Counted from the first letter of the stretch, positions 26,943 to 35,118 are shown. The stretch: DNA of 64,000 bases from Nocardia miyunensis NBRC 108239 (GCF_001613065.1 NZ_BDBQ01000055.1:1-64000); one strand, 5' to 3'. The notes: generated from the sequence alone by a model not told the origin. A program made the numbers and translations.

Positions 26943-28021
26943 GCCGGCATGTCCGGTCCGCCTCCGGAACTCCCAGCGCCGGTGAGCATCTCGAGGCGCC
27001 AGGTGTGAATCTGTGCCATGGAGGAATTCAGTTTGTCCGACAGATCCCGGCCCGACAAGTGGATATAGGTCAAGGTCGAGTCGGTGCTGCGGTGCCCGGC
27101 GAACGTCGCGATCGCATGCAGCTCCCAGCCCATCCTGGCCAGGTCGGTCAAGCACAGATGCCGGGTGGTATGAGTGGAGAAGTTCGGCACTCCGGCCGCT
27201 AACGCTATGCGCCGCACCACTTTCGACCAGGTCCACAATGTCAGCGGCTCAGCGTGATTGCGCCGCGATTCGGACAGAAACAACCCACCCCGAGCCCGGC
27301 TCATCGTTGCCCGATGCTGCAGATACTGCGACAACAGCACCCCGGTGGACGCCGAGTAGGGAACCATCCGCTCCCGGCGAGTTTTGGTCGTCTCCGCCCG
27401 CACTCGCAACATGCGGTGCGCGGGGTCGAGATCATCGCTGCGCAGCGAACACAGCTCTTCGCGGCGCAGCGCGGCATCGTAAGCCAGCGCGAGCATCACC
27501 CGATTCCGGATCGGCTCCTCGGCGAACACCTCGAGCAGCCGCCGCCATTCCGCCTCGCTGGGAATCCACGGCAGCTTCACCATCCGCGGCACCAGCCCAC
27601 GACTACGACCGCCGAACCGGCCGGCAGGCGTATATCTGCCCCGCCCAACAGGATTCGACTCCCGAACCCCTTCCTCGATCAAGAAGTCGAAGAACAGCCG
27701 CACCGGAACCAGGCGCTGCTGCAGCGTCGCGTTGGCCAACCCCGCCCCTGAATCCAGCGCCACCACGTTCGCGCCGCGACGACTCGGGCGCGCGGTCAAC
27801 TCCCGTACGAACACCGCCACGTCAACCCGCGTCGCGGTCACCGGATCGATCCCCTCGCGCTCGCACACCTGCAGAAACTCCGCCAGGCCTCGCGCATAGG
27901 CGTCGATGGTGCGCGGCGCACGCCCCAGATCAGCCCAGACTTGTAGCCACTCGGACGCCCGTTCGTGCCGCCCCAACACCGGCCACCGGTCAACCACCCT
28001 CATCCCACCGCTCGAACCCAC
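26939..28021 (-). CDS. Tyrosine recombinase, TnpA-like (small)
   Basis: 360 aa, the length of Tn554 TnpA (361). The N-terminal SAM-like core-binding domain is at about 20-115 (LGRAPRTIDAYARGLAEFL). The catalytic domain shows Arg in DAALRREELCSLR, HTTRH (HxxR), AGHRS and nucleophile Tyr in LTYIHLS. GTG start at 28021; an internal ATG six codons on is possible. It precedes and overlaps the larger recombinase by 4 nt. No phage structural, excision or repressor gene is near, so a transposon is preferred over a prophage. Confidence 0.87.
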   Translation of the reverse strand: MGSSGGMRVVDRWPVLGRHERASEWLQVWADLGRAPRTIDAYARGLAEFLQVCEREGIDPVTATRVDVAVFVRELTARPSRRGANVVALDSGAGLANATLQQRLVPVRLFFDFLIEEGVRESNPVGRGRYTPAGRFGGRSRGLVPRMVKLPWIPSEAEWRRLLEVFAEEPIRNRVMLALAYDAALRREELCSLRSDDLDPAHRMLRVRAETTKTRRERMVPYSASTGVLLSQYLQHRATMSRARGGLFLSESRRNHAEPLTLWTWSKVVRRIALAAGVPNFSTHTTRHLCLTDLARMGWELHAIATFAGHRSTDSTLTYIHLSGRDLSDKLNSSMAQIHTWRLEMLTGAGSSGGGPDMPA

Positions 28022-28060
28022 CCCTGTGGTTCGTGGTCACAGCCGCCGCGGATGGCTGCG

Positions 28061-28069
28061 AGATTCCAC
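28061..28069. repeat. Right terminal inverted repeat AGATTCCAC
   Basis: Exact reverse complement of 24594-24602, 9 nt inside the right boundary of the tyrosine-recombinase element. Confidence 0.65.
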
Positions 28070-28074
28070 GTAAC

Positions 28075-28521
28075 TTATAGATACAGCCAGCCTTCCCAGG
28101 TACGGATGTAGGTGATGTCGCCGACCAGCTTCACGCCGGGCCGATCGGCGGTGAAATCGCCACCCACCAGATCCGGGATCCGGCCTGCGTCGCCGGCCAG
28201 GGTCGTGGCCGGCCGGAACGGACGCGGCTGGCAGGCCACCAGGCCCAGCTCGCGCATGATCGCGCGGACCGTCTCCGGATCCACCGCCGTGCCCCAGCGA
28301 GCGAGCTGGGCATGGATACGGCGATAACCGTAGGTGCCGTCGGAATGCTCGAACGCGAATTTCACCTCCGCGGCCAGCAACTCCCGCCGTGCGGCCGTGG
28401 CCGACTGCGGCCGGTTCTTCCAGTCGTAGTAACCCGACCGCGACACCCGCGCCCACTCGCACATCCGGGTGACCGGATAAATGCCTTCCTCGGATTCGAT
28501 GAACGCGTACTTCGCGGTCAC
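28075..28521 (-). pseudogene. IS3 transposase OrfB, N-terminal part (interrupted)
   Basis: 148 codons from GTG at 28521 (overlapping the orfA stop) to a TAA supplied by the inserted element. It contains the HTH_21 region (YGYRRIHAQLARWG) and the first DDE Asp in VGDITYIRTWEGWLYL. The rest of the gene lies at 24147-24588. Confidence 0.87.
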
Positions 28522-28823
28522 CGGTATCTCTTCGCGAAGAAGGCCGCCGATTTTCCCAGGAACTCGTTCTCGAGTTCCAACTCACGCACCCGACGCTCGA
28601 GTTCCTTCAACCGTGCACGCTCAGGAATCGTCAACTCCGGCTCGTCCGCAACATGGGTCTGTCGGTATTTCTTGACCCAGTTCGCCAACGTCTGCTCCAC
28701 CACACCCAACTCACGCGCGACCTCCGCGACCCCGCGGGACCGCTCGATCACTTCCTTCGCCGCCGCCTCCCGAAACTCAGGCGAATACCGCGAATTCCTC
28801 CGTGCCACAACAACTCCTGTCAA
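28518..28823 (-). CDS. IS3 OrfA, helix-turn-helix protein
   Basis: 101 aa. The N-terminal HTH_Tnp_1 domain (YSPEFREAAAKEVIERSRGVAEVARELGV) is followed by a leucine zipper-like coiled coil (LKELERRVRELELENEFLGK), ending in KSAAFFAKRYR. It overlaps OrfB by 4 nt. Alone it cannot transpose the element, and OrfB is split. Confidence 0.87.
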   Translation of the reverse strand: MTGVVVARRNSRYSPEFREAAAKEVIERSRGVAEVARELGVVEQTLANWVKKYRQTHVADEPELTIPERARLKELERRVRELELENEFLGKSAAFFAKRYR

Positions 28824-28938
28824 TGAACCCCAATCCTACGTTGGGGCCACTGTCCGGAAACCTCCCGGCGCCTCAGTATCTTGTTGTGGGTCTTGGTGGT
28901 TCGGGTGTGGTTGAGGTGGGTTCTGCCGAAGGTGCTGG

Positions 28939-29379
28939 TTGCGCGTCCTGCAACGGGATGTGGTGGAGGAGCGGAAGATTCGTAGGCTTGCTGGGGCTCG
29001 GCATGCTCCGGGTGATTGGATTCACCGGGCGCGGATGATCATGGCGAGTTGGGACGGGAAGTCCACCATCCAGATCGCGCACGAGGTGGGTTGTCATCCG
29101 CAAACGGTGCGAGAACGCTTGCACCGGTTCAATACTCACGGTCTGGAAGGTCTGGGAGACCGGCCGGGGTCCAGTCACCACAGCAAATCCACCCGCGAAT
29201 GGCTCGAGGAGTCCCCGGATCAAGCACGCGTTCATCCCGGTCGGGGCGTGCTGGCTCAACCTGCAAGAACCATGGTGGCGGATCTTCCGGCGAGAAGCCC
29301 TCGCAGGTCAAAAGAGGTCCGAGATCTCGAGCAGGCCAACGAGATCCTGAAAGCAGCCTCGGCTTTTGCGTCAATGTAA
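28939..29379 (+). pseudogene. Chimeric transposase remnant (IS630-like plus IS3 tail)
   Basis: Codons about 1-75 resemble the N-terminal helix-turn-helix of IS630-type transposases (IHRARMIMASWDGKSTIQIAHEVGCHPQTVRERLHRF). The frame then drifts and ends with VRDLEQANEILKAASAFASM, the typical C-terminal end of an IS3 OrfA. Two unrelated remnants are thus joined in one reading frame. The 240 nt after it contains no recognisable gene. Confidence 0.55.
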
Positions 29380-29620
29380 TGCGGTTGGGGTCCAGCGGGG
29401 GTTTCGCTCGTTTTTTTCGCTGCCCCGGTGTTCGGATGCTGGTGGCTTGTCACGATGCGCGGCCCCGCTGGGCCCGGCCGGTCACGCATCGTTCGGGACC
29501 TGCCTGTGCGGACGTAGCCGGACGATCCATTGCGGGCCAACGCACTCCCGCGGCGGAAGCGGTGACGGCGTGAAAAGTCAACTGTGCGCTTGGATCAACC
29601 GCGCTGTATTCGGTTACAGG

Positions 29621-30379
29621 TCACCATGGTTTGGCGAAACGGACGGCCCAGACTCCGGCGCCGACTGCGATGGTGAGGACGATCGCGGTGGCCACGATGA
29701 CGCTTCGGTCACTGTGTAGCGCGAGAGCGAGGGAGATTGCCAAACCGCTCACCAGAAGGATGCCGAAGAACATCCATCCGAAGCCGCGGATCGCGACTGT
29801 GCCGAACCCGTCCCATGTCCTGAACAACAGGCCCCACAGCACAACGCCTAGGCCGAAGAACGCCAGACACAGCCAGCTCGCGAGGATGATGGCGCAGTCC
29901 GGCACGGCCCAGTCCGTGTCGCCCGCCACGGTGATGCCGACGATCTCGTTGTGCCACAGTTTCACTACTGCTGATTGGCCCTCATGAGCTTTGTTGTAGA
30001 GGGTGTGCGAGTTGATCTCGTGGGTTCGGCGGGTGCCGTCGGGCCATTGCAGGGCGAGTTCGTAGTGAGTGGTCGTGGTCGTCGTTGTGCTCGTCTGACC
30101 GTTGACGGTGCTGACGGTGTCCGACGATGTTGTCGTGTAGGTCCACCGGTCGACGATGGAGACGGTCTGGCTGGCGAAGCAGTCTCTGCCGCCCGGTCCG
30201 CATGTCATGACGCTGTTGAACTGCCGGGTCTGTCGATAGGGGCCGGCGGCACCGGCGATCGCCACCGCGATCACGCACAAGCCGAGTAGGACGACGATCG
30301 CCCGCCCGAGTGGCCTTTCGACCGGATGTTTGTGTAATGGCCTGCGAGACAGGGGTTTGCGCTGTCGGTGAAGTTTCAT
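29621..30379 (-). CDS. Membrane protein with Thr-rich extracytoplasmic loop
   Basis: 252 aa, no family recognised with confidence. A basic N-terminus (RQRKPLSRRPLHKH) is followed by a membrane segment at about 28-48. An extracytoplasmic domain of about 120 residues contains a Ser/Thr-rich run (STVNGQTSTTTTTTTHYE). Three further membrane segments lie at about 160-182, 198-217 and 224-244. ATG at 30379 has GGAGG 6 nt upstream. It lies between IS remnants and may be accessory DNA. The arrangement recalls DUF3592-like proteins, but that is only a resemblance. Confidence 0.6.
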   Translation of the reverse strand: MKLHRQRKPLSRRPLHKHPVERPLGRAIVVLLGLCVIAVAIAGAAGPYRQTRQFNSVMTCGPGGRDCFASQTVSIVDRWTYTTTSSDTVSTVNGQTSTTTTTTTHYELALQWPDGTRRTHEINSHTLYNKAHEGQSAVVKLWHNEIVGITVAGDTDWAVPDCAIILASWLCLAFFGLGVVLWGLLFRTWDGFGTVAIRGFGWMFFGILLVSGLAISLALALHSDRSVIVATAIVLTIAVGAGVWAVRFAKPW

Positions 30380-30717
30380 GACCAACCTCCGGCGTCGAAG
30401 CTTGGGAGCAATATTCTTTCGCTCTGCGTCGTGGTGGTGTTACTTCGGTAGTGGTGAAAATTCCTGTGCCGGAGCCCGGTTCGGTGTCCGACTCTACGGA
30501 CCGTAGGACTGGTGGCTCTAACAGTAGACCGGGGCGGTGGTACTCACCGACTTCCAGAGGTTGTGCGAAGGCTTCTCCAAAATCGGCCTGAGCGACAAGT
30601 TTTCCGGCCACTCGTACAGCGGTCGGGGTCCAGCAGATCTCTCCCACCGTGTACATCCTGATCTCACCTTGTAGCCTCGGCATATTTCCTTTTTGAGGAC
30701 CCGGTATGCGTACCACT
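30380..30717. other. No supported gene
   Basis: A minus-strand frame beginning MYTVGEICWTPTAV at about 30659 is open but would overlap the membrane protein gene by several hundred bases, so it is not called. Probably promoter plus transposon debris. Confidence 0.35.
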
Positions 30718-31191
30718 TGTGGTGCCGATGCTGACGATCGTGGCGGTTTTGATGTGCACGTCGTAACGGGGGTGTGGGATGTTGGTTGGTGTGCCCGGGT
30801 GGCCGTCCGGGGCTGGGTCTGGATGGTTTCGGTGCGCTGGCCGGACACGCGATGTTCGGACGGAGGTGCCGAAACCCTCGCCGGACACGAGCGGGTGTAA
30901 GTCGTTGTGGGGCAGGCGGTTTCTCCCAGGGGCGCCGTAGGTCGGTGGTGAGGTCGCGGGCGAGGCGCAGCTGTGTGTAGGCGGCCAGGAGTTTCCATGA
31001 TCTGGCCACGGCCGGTCCGTAGAGTCTGGTGTCGGTGGTGGTGTCGGTGTCGGGCTCACTTCAGGTCGCTGGAGACGAACTCTGCGCCGTGGCGAGGCGG
31101 GCGGCCGGTTGTGCCGGGCAGCCAGGGTGGAGCGGATCGGCGCAGGACACCTGCACGGGCAGGTCGGATAGGAGGAATGCCAGGCGAGCAC
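30718..31191 (-). pseudogene. Internally deleted copy of the IS701-like transposase
   Basis: The segment WKLLAAYTQLR...LRRPWEKPPAPQRLTPARV... is nearly identical in protein sequence to the C-terminus of the intact transposase at 55618-57066. Just upstream, in another frame, TDTRLYGPAVARSW matches the middle (TETRLYGQATAKSW) of the same protein. The middle-to-end join lacks about 130 codons. It is a decayed relative, in the same orientation as the intact element. Confidence 0.75.
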
Positions 31192-31497
31192 GACCTGGTG
31201 CTGCTGCTGGATCTGCTCGATCTGGTGCAGGATGTCCAGGTCGCGGGCGATGTCGTTCAGAACCAGCTGGATCTGCTCGAGCCTGTCGATCCTGGTGGCC
31301 GCGGATGGTGTCTTGGTTTCGGGCTGGTCATGAGGAGCTGTAGTGGTGGCTGCCGCGCAGCTGGTCGCGTTCGGTGGTGAGCGCGGCGTTGCTGTGACGC
31401 AGGGGTCGATGCCCGGCAGCGAGCGGCTCGGGATCGCGGCGCTCGGTCAGCATGTCCGTCCCTCCTCTTACTTTCTCCGGATTATCTCACCATAACC
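31192..31497. other. No supported gene
   Basis: About 300 nt with a twice-occurring CTGGATCTGCTCGA motif (31208 and 31269 vicinity). One plus-strand frame gives a Leu/Asp-rich peptide without a convincing start. Nothing else recognised. Confidence 0.3.
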
Positions 31498-31524
31498 CTT
31501 GCAGTCTCCTGGGGAGAGTGCTAG
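31498..31524. promoter_or_regulatory. CIRCE-like element upstream of hsp20
   Basis: CTTGCAGTC-N9-GAGTGCTAG. The right arm matches the CIRCE half GAGTGCTAA at 8 of 9 positions and the left arm matches TTAGCACTC at 6 of 9, with the canonical 9-nt spacer. It lies 75 nt upstream of the small heat-shock gene, so HrcA control is plausible but the left arm is weak. Confidence 0.4.
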
Positions 31525-31598
31525 AACAAAGTTAAGTCAGATGACAGAGATTATCTGGACCGTTCGATCGAGAATGGAGCGAGCAGGAGGTGGCGACC

Positions 31599-32018
31599 AT
31601 GCTTTTGGGTACCGACCCGTTCCGGGATCTGGATCGTTTGACCCAGCAGGTGTTCGGTACACCGGCGCGGTCGGCGGTGATGCCGATGGACGCGTGGCGC
31701 GAGGGCGATGAGCTCTTCGTGGAACTGGATCTGCCCGGTATCGACCCGCAGTCCCTGGATGTGGATATCGACCGCAACGTGGTGACGGTGCACGCGCAGC
31801 GTCCGGAGTTGGATACGCAGCGATCGATGATCGCCGCGGAACGCACTCGCGGAGTGTTCAGCCGCCAGCTGTTCCTGGGCGAGAACCTGGACACCGACGC
31901 GATCCGCGCCGACTACCACGACGGGGTACTGCGCCTGGCGATCCCGATCTCCGAGCAGGCCAAACCCCGCAGGATCGAGATCGCCCGACACGACGAGCGC
32001 CAAGCCATCAACGCCTGA
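31599..32018 (+). CDS. Hsp20/alpha-crystallin small heat-shock protein
   Basis: 139 aa. The alpha-crystallin domain spans about 40-130 (AWREGDELFVELDLPGIDPQSLDVDI, then FSRQLFLGENLDTDAIRADYHDGVLRLAIPI, including the family A-x-Y-x-x-G-V-L motif). It is an ATP-independent holdase chaperone, cytoplasmic and oligomeric. ATG at 31599 is chosen because AGGAGG (31585-31590) lies 8 nt upstream; the in-frame GTG at 31590 overlaps that site. It heads a stress-type island with a cold-shock protein and an HspR/MerR remnant. Confidence 0.93.
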   Translation: MLLGTDPFRDLDRLTQQVFGTPARSAVMPMDAWREGDELFVELDLPGIDPQSLDVDIDRNVVTVHAQRPELDTQRSMIAAERTRGVFSRQLFLGENLDTDAIRADYHDGVLRLAIPISEQAKPRRIEIARHDERQAINA

Positions 32019-32283
32019 CCTCTGGGCACTGCACGCGAGGTGCCCGTGAAGGTGCACGCGGCCGGTCGTGCGACGGCCGCGCCCACCCGGGGCTCGCGGC
32101 TCGAGGTCCGGCTCCTGGCGCTCGCCCTCGATCCCGGAGGGAGTTGTCCACCGGGATCGAGCAGGCCCTGCGCCCGATCCGGAACCGGTGTTGCCGGTCT
32201 CCCGGTACCGTCCGGGCGCGGGGCCGCCCCGCCGACGCGTCCCGGCCCCTGGGGCGCGCCGACGGTCGCGGTATCCGATGGTT

Positions 32284-32302
32284 GAGTGAGAGCGAGGTGA
32301 TG
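32284..32302 (+). repeat. 19-bp direct repeat, copy 1
   Basis: GAGTGAGAGCGAGGTGATG occurs exactly here and at 34917-34935, in each case covering the start of a small reading frame and lying about 300 nt before a cold-shock-fusion (or its decayed copy) gene. Confidence 0.85.
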
Positions 32303-32584
32303 CCTGTCGACGATAACCGAAGACCACGCGAAACCCCTCGCGCAGAAGTATTCTCGCGACGATCGGAAAAGGCGGGCCGGCCCCGGCGAATTCCATTGCA
32401 GCGCTCATGCGGCCGGACCAGATGGTCCGGTGCGGGCACGGCCACTAACGGTGGCAGCACCACGCCGGTGACGGCTCGCCATCCACCGCGCGGGTTGCCG
32501 GGGGGTTGCGTGGTCACAGTCGTCCCGTCAACGGGTGGGCCCGGACAGCGCAGCGCTTCGAGGCTCACCCGTCCCTTTCCCTGA
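32300..32584 (+). CDS. Possible small leader protein upstream of the cold-shock fusion
   Basis: 94 codons from ATG at 32300, with purine-rich AGCGAGG before it. No family is known. The only support is that the second copy of the locus (34933) keeps the start context, an acidic N-terminus and the tail AEVFSR. The rest is Arg/Pro/Gly-rich and could be non-coding. Its end lies 42 nt before the downstream gene. Confidence 0.25.
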   Translation: MPVDDNRRPRETPRAEVFSRRSEKAGRPRRIPLQRSCGRTRWSGAGTATNGGSTTPVTARHPPRGLPGGCVVTVVPSTGGPGQRSASRLTRPFP

Positions 32585-32626
32585 ACCGACCACATCGTCG
32601 AAGGAGGACCAGAAGGAGGAACTGCC

Positions 32627-33235
32627 GTGACCGACACCAAGGACATCTTCCCCGCCGGCAGCGACGCCGACCGCGCCGAGCAGAACACCCTCATCCGCGA
32701 CCGCGAGAGCGCCTTGGACGGCACCCGGATGCATCCGCTCGCCGAAAAGATCCGCACCGCGTTCGAACGCGCCGAGATCACCGACCGTATCGACCAAGCC
32801 TGGATCGCACCCCTGGACTGCGATGACGAGACTACGACACCGACGACGGCGACGGTGTCACCCGCTGACTCCGTGACCGCCTGCCGCACCGCGCGTATCG
32901 AGCCCGCATGGCACGACCCGCACGACCCGCACACTCACGGCCGGGGCGATCTGCCCCGCTGGCAGCACGGCCACGTCGCCTGGTTCAACCCCGACAAGGG
33001 AATCGGGTTCCTGACCCCTGATACCGGGCCCGCCGTGCTCGTCGGCTCCCAGGCCATCGACGTGCCCGGCATCGAGACCCTCGCGACCGGACAGCCGGTG
33101 GTGTTCACCGCCACCGACACCCCGCACGGGCCCGAAGCCAGCCACGTCGTGCCCTACACCCGAACCAGCCTGCCCCTCGCACCGCCGAACCGGACCCCGC
33201 ACCAGGCGCACGAGCCACCCACCCACACGCCCTGA
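32627..33235 (+). CDS. Cold-shock-domain protein with novel N-terminal extension
   Basis: 202 aa. A cold-shock domain lies at about residues 113-177: HGHVAWFNPDKGIGFLTPD has the RNP1-like KGIGFL, and the second strand segment AVLVGSQAI stands where VFVHFSAI is usual. Thus aromatic and His residues of RNP2 are replaced. The N-terminal about 110 residues (DRAEQNTLIRDRESAL..., AWIAPLDCDDE) are not a family I recognise but recur in a decayed paralogue at 35224. A likely nucleic-acid-binding stress protein. GTG at 32627 has GAAGGAGGA 6 nt upstream. Confidence 0.75.
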   Translation: MTDTKDIFPAGSDADRAEQNTLIRDRESALDGTRMHPLAEKIRTAFERAEITDRIDQAWIAPLDCDDETTTPTTATVSPADSVTACRTARIEPAWHDPHDPHTHGRGDLPRWQHGHVAWFNPDKGIGFLTPDTGPAVLVGSQAIDVPGIETLATGQPVVFTATDTPHGPEASHVVPYTRTSLPLAPPNRTPHQAHEPPTHTP

Positions 33236-33506
33236 CCCCTATCGCAGACCAGACACACGCTGTATCTCCGATGCGCCCCTGAGGCGCGCGTCTGGAGCGA
33301 CCAGCACAAGGATCATTCTGACCTCCCGATCACACCTCACCCGCCCAGCGCCCCACACCGCCCCAGTCGATCGCCCCTCGCGGGTGGACCGTGGACACAC
33401 CGCGACCACCGATTCAGACGGCTCACCGGTGTTCTGGCCCGACCCCAGCCCGTTGCAGTCCTGGTGGGACACCGTCATGGCCCCGGCCTGGCCTCGGGTA
33501 CGCCAC

Positions 33507-33538
33507 CGAGACCCTGGCCATGTCGGGCCAGGGTCTCG
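33507..33538 (-). terminator. Hairpin terminator downstream of the STAS gene
   Basis: A perfect 13-bp stem (33507-33519 and 33526-33538) with a 6-nt loop sits 13 nt past the STAS stop on the minus strand. The rest of 33236-33551 holds no recognisable gene. Confidence 0.75.
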
Positions 33539-33551
33539 AGGATGTCGTGGT

Positions 33552-33923
33552 TCAGGCGTGTAGCGCCTCCTCGACGCTGTGGTAGAGGGCAAGGAACTCC
33601 TCCAGCCCGGTAATTTCTATCGGGCGAATCACCGGCTGGGTGGCGTCTACGACGATACGCAGCGGCTGTCGGCGGTTTTCGGCTGCTCGGGTGGCTTTCA
33701 GCAGAGCGCTGAGGCCGTGCCCGCCCAGGAAACGAACCTCGGTCAGGTCCAGGACACAGAGACCGTCCCGGGTGCGGTCCAAGCCCGTCCGCACCGCCTG
33801 CATCAATTCGGGAGCACTCGTGTGGTCGACCTCCCCGCTCACCGCCACGACCGCGGCTCCACCGGCCATCCGATGCGTGATCGACAGCCGTGACACCGCC
33901 GAGGCATCGTCCTTGTCAGTCAT
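33552..33923 (-). CDS. STAS-domain anti-sigma factor antagonist-like protein
   Basis: 123 aa, a single STAS domain (VVAVSGEVDHTSAPELMQAV..., DLTEVRFLGGHGLSALLKA). Anti-anti-sigma proteins bind RsbW-type kinases and are switched by phosphorylation of a Ser in the D-S-S/G-G loop. Here that loop reads FLGGHGLS, without Ser at the usual position, so it may be constitutively binding or regulated otherwise. ATG at 33923 has GGAG 10 nt upstream. The in-frame GTG at 33932 lies too close to that site. No sigma or RsbW gene is adjacent. Confidence 0.8.
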   Translation of the reverse strand: MTDKDDASAVSRLSITHRMAGGAAVVAVSGEVDHTSAPELMQAVRTGLDRTRDGLCVLDLTEVRFLGGHGLSALLKATRAAENRRQPLRIVVDATQPVIRPIEITGLEEFLALYHSVEEALHA

Positions 33924-34481
33924 ACCCTGCACACTCCAGCCACTTACCTTCGAAATTGTCCGTGAGTGCGACGCCTGTATTCAGGGAAGTATGCGCCAAC
34001 TTCCGGCAAGTTAGAGGATAGTCATTCGGGCCTGGCAGCATTCTCCGGCATGTTGAGTGGTGGGCGTGGACGGCCCTACGGTGAGGGATGGGATGGGGCC
34101 GTATCCAGCGAAGGAACTCAATTTCATGAGTTGGTTGAATCACCTGCGGCGATTCACCGCGAGTCATCGTAGCATCCAAGGGTGTTGGGAACCGTCGACG
34201 TGCAGTAAGCGGATAATTGTCGAGCGGATTGTCCCGTGTAGATCAGGGCGGGTCGGTGACGTCATGCGATTGCCTGGCATCATGAACGGAACCCTTTCCG
34301 CTGTCCTCGAAGTCGGGTAATTCGCGCGGGAGCGCAATTCTTTTACGGCCGATCCGCAGGCAGTCGATTTTTGTGGGACGGCCCCCGTATGACGACTCCA
34401 GGCGGGGCCGTACCCAACGCGCAATCAGTGAGTGAAAATCTTCTGTGGTGGTGGATTGGATGGTTTGATCTGGTAGGAAGA
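33924..34481. other. Gap with one weak small frame
   Basis: About 560 nt. A 64-codon plus-strand frame at 34126-34320 (starting MSWLNHLRRFTASH, with AAGGA 10 nt upstream) is the only candidate. It has no recognisable domain and is left as unproven. No strong hairpin or repeat noticed. Confidence 0.3.
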
Positions 34482-34784
34482 CTAGCGCGGCTCGCCGAAT
34501 TCGTGTGCAGGTGCGGGGGAGTGTCGGGGTGGTGTGGACCGGCTGGGTATCGCCTGGGCTCGCTTCGGTGTGTCCTCAGGCGCGGGCGGGGCCGACCGGA
34601 AAGAACGACAGCGGGGACGCACTGTGGGCGGAGTGATCAGCCCGTGCTGCTCGTACAGGCGCGGGGTTTGAATCCCGATACCGGACAGTTCGGCGGCCAC
34701 CGAGATCGAATACACCGCCTGCCCGGACGGTGGCACGCCGTCCTGGTCGCGCTCCTGCATCGTCCTCTCCCCCTCATCCCTCAT
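34482..34784 (-). pseudogene. Truncated MerR/HspR-type regulator
   Basis: The N-terminus AVYSISVAAELSGIGIQTPRLYEQHGLITP is a clear MerR/HspR helix-turn-helix (normally QTLRLYEQ...GLL.P.RT.GG.RRYS). Immediately afterwards, where the wing should follow, the sequence becomes unrelated Pro/Arg-rich codons with no rescue in other frames. HspR proteins repress heat-shock genes, consistent with the nearby hsp20. The remnant is divergent from the second copy of the cold-shock module. Confidence 0.65.
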
Positions 34785-34916
34785 CTATTGACGCCGACTT
34801 TCAGATTACCTCTCTCATCACCCTGTACTTCTTGTAGTGGAATGCTAGATAATATCTGTATTAGATGCCATAGATTTGTCGGAACCTTCGATCGGGGATT
34901 GCAGTGTTGCGATGCC

Positions 34917-34935
34917 GAGTGAGAGCGAGGTGATG
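34917..34935 (+). repeat. 19-bp direct repeat, copy 2
   Basis: Exact copy of 32284-32302, 2633 nt downstream. It marks the start of the duplicated, decayed module. Confidence 0.85.
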
Positions 34936-35118
34936 GCCATCGAAGCCGACGACAGTACGAAATATTCTGGCGCAGAGGTGTTCTCGCGACCGGGTCGAGG
35001 GCCGGGTCCCGGAGTTTGCGCTGCGGCATCAGCACATCACACCTGTCCAGAGCGTGCACAGCCGCGGTCGTGGCATCAGTCGGCGGGTACGGTCGGTCGG
35101 GCCGCGCGGGAGCACTGA
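34933..35118 (+). CDS. Possible small leader protein, second copy
   Basis: 61 codons (MAIEADDSTKYSGAEVFSR...). It resembles the frame at 32300 only over the start region and AEVFSR, then diverges. Coding status is doubtful. Confidence 0.2.
   Translation: MAIEADDSTKYSGAEVFSRPGRGPGPGVCAAASAHHTCPERAQPRSWHQSAGTVGRAAREH

Larger units (their letters stand above)
24589..28078 (-). mobile_element. Tn554-like two-recombinase element inserted in IS3 orfB
   Basis: Removing 24589-28078 (3490 bp) restores CTGTATCT-GGCGACCG, hence orfB codons LYLAT without gap or duplication; the boundaries are certain to within a base or two. The element has two overlapping tyrosine recombinase genes filling almost its whole length and near-terminal inverted repeats of 9 bp. 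Tn554 and relatives likewise use TnpA and TnpB recombinases (TnpA about 361 aa) and make no target duplication. No third gene (TnpC) and no passenger gene are seen. Confidence 0.75.
24120..28861 (-). mobile_element. IS3-family element, split by a second element
   Basis: Imperfect terminal repeats GTCTTCGGACAGTG (24120-24133) and CACTGTCCGGAAAC (28848-28861) match at 12 of 14 positions. The element carries orfA (28518-28823) and orfB, and orfB is interrupted after the codons for WLYL by the 3.49-kb tyrosine-recombinase element. Without that insertion it would be about 1.25 kb, normal for IS3. No clear target duplication was identified. Confidence 0.8.

Noticed and set aside
24615..28021. Prophage or integrative conjugative element because of two integrases
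   Set aside because: No phage, excisionase, relaxase or attachment-site genes. The unit is compact, has inverted-repeat ends and interrupts a known gene, which fits a transposon better.
30386..30662. Minus-strand frame starting MYTVGEICWTPTAV as a small gene
   Set aside because: It continues for hundreds of bases into the membrane protein gene in another frame without stopping, and has no clear ribosome site.
31204..31285. Repeated CTGGATCTGCTCGA motif as a repeat array or CRISPR
   Set aside because: Only two copies, unequal spacing, no spacers or cas genes.
34126..34320. Small protein starting MSWLNHLRRFTASH
   Set aside because: A fair ribosome site exists, but there is no homology, no conserved neighbour and atypical composition; kept only as a note in the gap entry.
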